Below are positions 61,742 through 64,000 of a stretch of 64,000 nucleotides of DNA, piece after piece; the first letter of the stretch is position 1, and every line of letters starts with the position of its first letter. Origin of the DNA: Arthrobacter sp. Bi83 (GTDB lineage Bacteria > Actinomycetota > Actinomycetes > Actinomycetales > Micrococcaceae); the NCBI RefSeq assembly GCF_918698095.1, contig NZ_CAKKLY010000017.1:22149-86148 (forward strand), given 5' to 3'. The notes below the pieces were generated by a model. That model ran no database searches. It saw only the letters and a list, made by a program, of their open reading frames with translations, and was not told the DNA's origin. The position numbers and the translations under genes are program-made.

Positions 61742-62356
61742 ATGAACACACCTGATACCACGGAGGGCACCTTGCTGCCCCAAGGTGTTCGTGCTGCGCA
61801 GAACGAACCCCTGCACCGGATACTCTCCACTGCCTACGAGCTGTTTTCCCGCCGTGGCATCCGCGACGTCGGCATCAACGAGCTGATTGAGCGTTCCGGC
61901 GTGGCCAAATCCACGTTTTACCGGCATTTCCCGTCCAAAGATGCACTGGTTCTTGCCTTCCTGGCCCTCCGAGATCAGGTATGGACCGTGGATCTCATTG
62001 TCGCCGAAGCCCGGAGCCGCGGGAACAGCCCCGAGGAACGGCTGCTCGCCATCTTTGACGTGTTCGGCGACTGGTTCCAGCGCGATGATTTCGAGGCCTG
62101 CACTTTCATCAACGTCCTCCTTGAGATGGGCCCCGAGCATCCGCTGGGGGAAGCCAGCATCGGCTACCTCGCCCGGATCCGCGGCCACCTCCAGGCGCTT
62201 GCGGAGGAAGCGGGCCTGCGCGACACCGAGGAGTTCGCCCGCTCCTGGCACATTCTGATGAAGGGCTCCATCATTTCGGCCACCGAGGGTGACTTCCTGG
62301 CGTCCAAACGCGCCCAGCAGATGGCTGGCTGGCTGATCGCCCACCACCGGAGCTGA
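61742..62356 (+). CDS. TetR/AcrR-family transcriptional regulator
   Basis: A 204-residue regulator. The helix-turn-helix is at about residues 25-65 (AYELFSRRGIRDVGINELIE, then GVAKSTFYRHFPSKDAL). The C-terminal ligand domain contains ERLLAIFDVFGDWFQRDDFE and EMGPEHPLGEA, typical of a large TetR branch with unknown ligands. The ATG at 61742 has no strong ribosome binding site and may be used on a short leader. A near-perfect palindrome 31 bases upstream suggests autorepression. Confidence 0.9.
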   Translation: MNTPDTTEGTLLPQGVRAAQNEPLHRILSTAYELFSRRGIRDVGINELIERSGVAKSTFYRHFPSKDALVLAFLALRDQVWTVDLIVAEARSRGNSPEERLLAIFDVFGDWFQRDDFEACTFINVLLEMGPEHPLGEASIGYLARIRGHLQALAEEAGLRDTEEFARSWHILMKGSIISATEGDFLASKRAQQMAGWLIAHHRS

Positions 62357-62420
62357 CGCCAGGGCAAGGCTGGCGCCGGCAGGCAGCGCCTCGGCCCACG
62401 GGTATCGTACGCCGGGAGAG

Positions 62421-63002
62421 TCAGCCACCCTTCTTGCCTTTGCCCTTGTTGGAGCCCTTGGCCCGGTTGTCGGTGGCGGGCTGCGTGGTCACGGCCGGTT
62501 GGGGAGTCAGGGCGGCGGGAGCCTGGTGGGCGGCGGCGTTTTGGGCGGTGGCGTTTTGGGCCGCGGCCGCCTCTGCGGCGGCTTCCGCTGCCGCTTTGGC
62601 GGCGGCGGCCTTATCTGCGGCCGCTTTGGACGCAGCCGCTTTCTTTGCTGCAGCCGTGCTGGCGGCGGCTTTGGCCGTAACCGCCGCCCGGAGGTCAGCC
62701 CGGACGGCGTCGATGGCTTTCATGATGCTTTGGTGCCGCTTGAAGGACACGTCACCATTTGCCGCAGCCCGGGTCAGGTGCTCGGCCAGCTCATCGAGGA
62801 TCCGGAGCCCGGTGGAAGGATCCTCGTTCGCAGCCGCCGTGCTGACGGCCAGGACCTGGGCCTGCAGTTCCGTGCCGGTCTTGGAGTCCAGGTCCGGGGC
62901 GGCTGGAGCGCAGCCGGCCAGGGCGGCAACCGCGAGACCGGCGGCAAGAAGTCGCGTGCCAACGCGCAGCCGACCAACCTTGCTGCCCAGCGAATCCATC
63001 AT
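62421..63002 (-). CDS. Alanine-rich lipoprotein with a coiled-coil tail
   Basis: A 193-residue exported protein. A signal peptide ends in the lipobox LAGC (cysteine about residue 31). Residues about 32-105 are a helical soluble part (ELQAQVLAVSTAAANEDPST, then LRILDELAEHLTR). From about 105 to 150 it is an almost pure alanine/lysine helix (AAAKKAAASKAAADKAAAAK), followed by a proline-rich stretch and a lysine/glycine-rich end (KGSNKGKGKKGG). AGGGAAACC precedes the ATG. Databases often call such proteins mucin-associated surface protein. It is probably a cell-envelope protein; the low-complexity tail may bind glycan or peptidoglycan. Confidence 0.8.
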   Translation of the reverse strand: MMDSLGSKVGRLRVGTRLLAAGLAVAALAGCAPAAPDLDSKTGTELQAQVLAVSTAAANEDPSTGLRILDELAEHLTRAAANGDVSFKRHQSIMKAIDAVRADLRAAVTAKAAASTAAAKKAAASKAAADKAAAAKAAAEAAAEAAAAQNATAQNAAAHQAPAALTPQPAVTTQPATDNRAKGSNKGKGKKGG

Positions 63003-63095
63003 GGTTTCCCTACGTTGCCGACCGGTACCCGCCGCTGGGGCATTCTGCCCCAGCCCGCGGGGCCGCCGGAAATGGCAGCCGAATAAATCATAAGC

Positions 63096-63419
63096 CTACT
63101 TATCTTCAATAGGGGATGCGGTATGAGGCCATGAGTGCCGCGAACTCTCGAGGAGGTGGCGCAGGAGGGCCTGTTCCGGGCAGCCGGGGTGTGCAGCCAG
63201 ATGGCGCACCAGCCGGAGCCTGACGGCGGATTGGGGATCCGTGGCCGAAATGATGTCCAGGATGAGATCGATGACCTGCTGTCGCATCACCGTCCGATCC
63301 CGACGGCCGTCCGGGCTGCCCCACGGTGTGCGTGGGCGGGCAGGTGCTTCGAGTTGGCGGAGTCGGGGTCCCGAGGCTTGCGATTCGCGCTCCAGCGGAT
63401 CCGGGAGATTAGCCGTCAT
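63096..63419 (-). CDS. 107-residue protein, unknown
   Basis: A soluble protein beginning MTANLPDPLERESQASGPRL. The N-terminal half is proline/arginine-rich; the C-terminal half is helical (RQQVIDLILDIISATDPQSA, then RLRLVRHLAAHPGCPEQALL). GGAGG lies six bases before the ATG at 63419, and the start overlaps the preceding gene by 11 bases, so the two are coupled. No family recognised. Confidence 0.65.
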   Translation of the reverse strand: MTANLPDPLERESQASGPRLRQLEAPARPRTPWGSPDGRRDRTVMRQQVIDLILDIISATDPQSAVRLRLVRHLAAHPGCPEQALLRHLLESSRHSWPHTASPIEDK

Positions 63420-63870
63420 CACGGCCTCCGTGGTGATCGCCGCCGCGCCGGGCAGGCCTGTCCTCGCTTCCGCCGCCGCGCCGGGCAGCCCCGTCATCGC
63501 CGCCGCGCCTGAGCCCGCCCTTGTCGTCTGGGATGCTGGTCCCGCTGGCCGGGGGGACCGCCGACCCGACTACAGCAGCCAGAGCGGGCTCGGCCGGCAC
63601 GACGAAAGCGACCAAAGCGGTATTGCTGCCGGCGGTACCCGGTTTACGGCCCGGGGGCGGCGCTGCGCGGGTGGGCTTGGGTAAAGCCGTAACCGGCATC
63701 GCCGTGGAGCCAGCGGGTATGTCCGCGTTTGCCGCCGGGCCCATGGCGGTCACGTTGGGCACCACAATGCCGGGCCTTTGGATCTGGGTCGGTTCGGCCA
63801 GGGCTTCGCTCCAGACATTGAATCCGGCAATGGCTATCAGGGGAAGGCTTAGGAGTAACAGCTTCTTCAT
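63409..63870 (-). CDS. Secreted or anchored 153-residue protein with a charged Gly/Arg/Asp tail
   Basis: Signal peptide MKKLLLLSLPLIAIAGFNVW, cut near residue 25. The mature part is proline- and alanine-rich and disordered-looking. The last 45 residues are dominated by GGDDG, RRGGG and RRGGDHHGG blocks encoded by a repetitive GC-rich DNA stretch. AAAGGGGCG precedes the ATG. It is translationally coupled to the 107-residue gene downstream; the alanine-rich lipoprotein follows. The three look like a small cell-envelope cluster. Function unknown. Confidence 0.65.
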   Translation of the reverse strand: MKKLLLLSLPLIAIAGFNVWSEALAEPTQIQRPGIVVPNVTAMGPAANADIPAGSTAMPVTALPKPTRAAPPPGRKPGTAGSNTALVAFVVPAEPALAAVVGSAVPPASGTSIPDDKGGLRRGGDDGAARRGGGSEDRPARRGGDHHGGRDDG

Positions 63871-64000
63871 CGGAGCGCCCCTTTCAGCGGCTTCACTGCC
63901 TGACTCCCGCCACTATCCGCCGGTTCTCCTGTGAAAATCTCGGCACGCCATCCCCCCTATGGGGTCATGAAGGGGGGAACTGGGGGGTCAGGGGTATTGG

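Overview
The window comes from a high-GC actinobacterial chromosome. Protein style, gene neighbourhoods, GC-rich codon third positions and AAGGAG/GGAGG ribosome binding sites all suggest the Arthrobacter/Pseudarthrobacter group of Micrococcaceae; this is an inference, since no rRNA or species marker is present. I see no tRNA, rRNA, prophage, transposase or CRISPR array. Most of the window is metabolic, transport and secretion genes in short operons.

Layout. 0-5.8 kb: the end of a TRAP permease gene with a 3-hydroxyisobutyrate-dehydrogenase-like reductase, an aldehyde dehydrogenase, an extra short adenylate kinase, and an NADP-binding reductase behind two matching operator palindromes. 5.8-13.4 kb: a 1845-residue secreted haem peroxidase with RTX, Fn3 and Ig-like domains, then a membrane-anchored matrixin-type metalloprotease. 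13.4-22.3 kb: a second NADP-binding reductase, DUF1992 and DUF6221 proteins, an ABC exporter translationally coupled to a NUDIX protein whose phosphatase domain is degenerate, a CDF metal transporter, and a CPA1 antiporter fused to a UBP zinc finger. 22.5-26.6 kb: an FMN reductase, an IclR/MHS-transporter pair with operator boxes, and a threonine dehydratase. 26.7-32.5 kb: an operon for an acid transporter (MatC type), a CaiB-type CoA-transferase and a fused AccD/AccA-like carboxyltransferase, divergent from a GntR/FCD regulator and a glutamine amidotransferase.

32.6-41.8 kb: a decayed flavohaemoprotein tail, an NCS1 permease with a cyclase-SnoaL fusion, a secreted propeller-like protein, a cupin, an APC permease, and CorA. 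41.8-50.4 kb: a galactan-utilisation locus. A secreted GH53 endo-galactanase and a cytoplasmic GH42 beta-galactosidase are divergent from a sugar ABC importer (binding lipoprotein plus two permeases, no ATPase) and a LacI regulator. Two near-identical 18-bp operators lie in the divergent promoter region. 50.5-53.4 kb: a subtilisin-like protease, whose signal peptide can only be translated from an ATT codon, and a small secreted protein. 53.4-64 kb: an alpha/beta hydrolase, a luciferase-like oxidoreductase, a DUF6541 membrane protein with a pyruvyltransferase-like protein, a nucleoside-kinase-like ATPase, a kinase-ATPase fragment, a TetR regulator with its operator, and a terminal cluster of small secreted proteins.

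Two window-wide patterns stand out. First, a dispersed hairpin with core ACGACGGCGGG, often flanked by GCAAGAG, occurs eight times, mostly as a shared terminator between convergent genes but once between divergent genes; a ninth hairpin is related. Second, three unrelated genes carry short tandem duplications that span their own stop codons.
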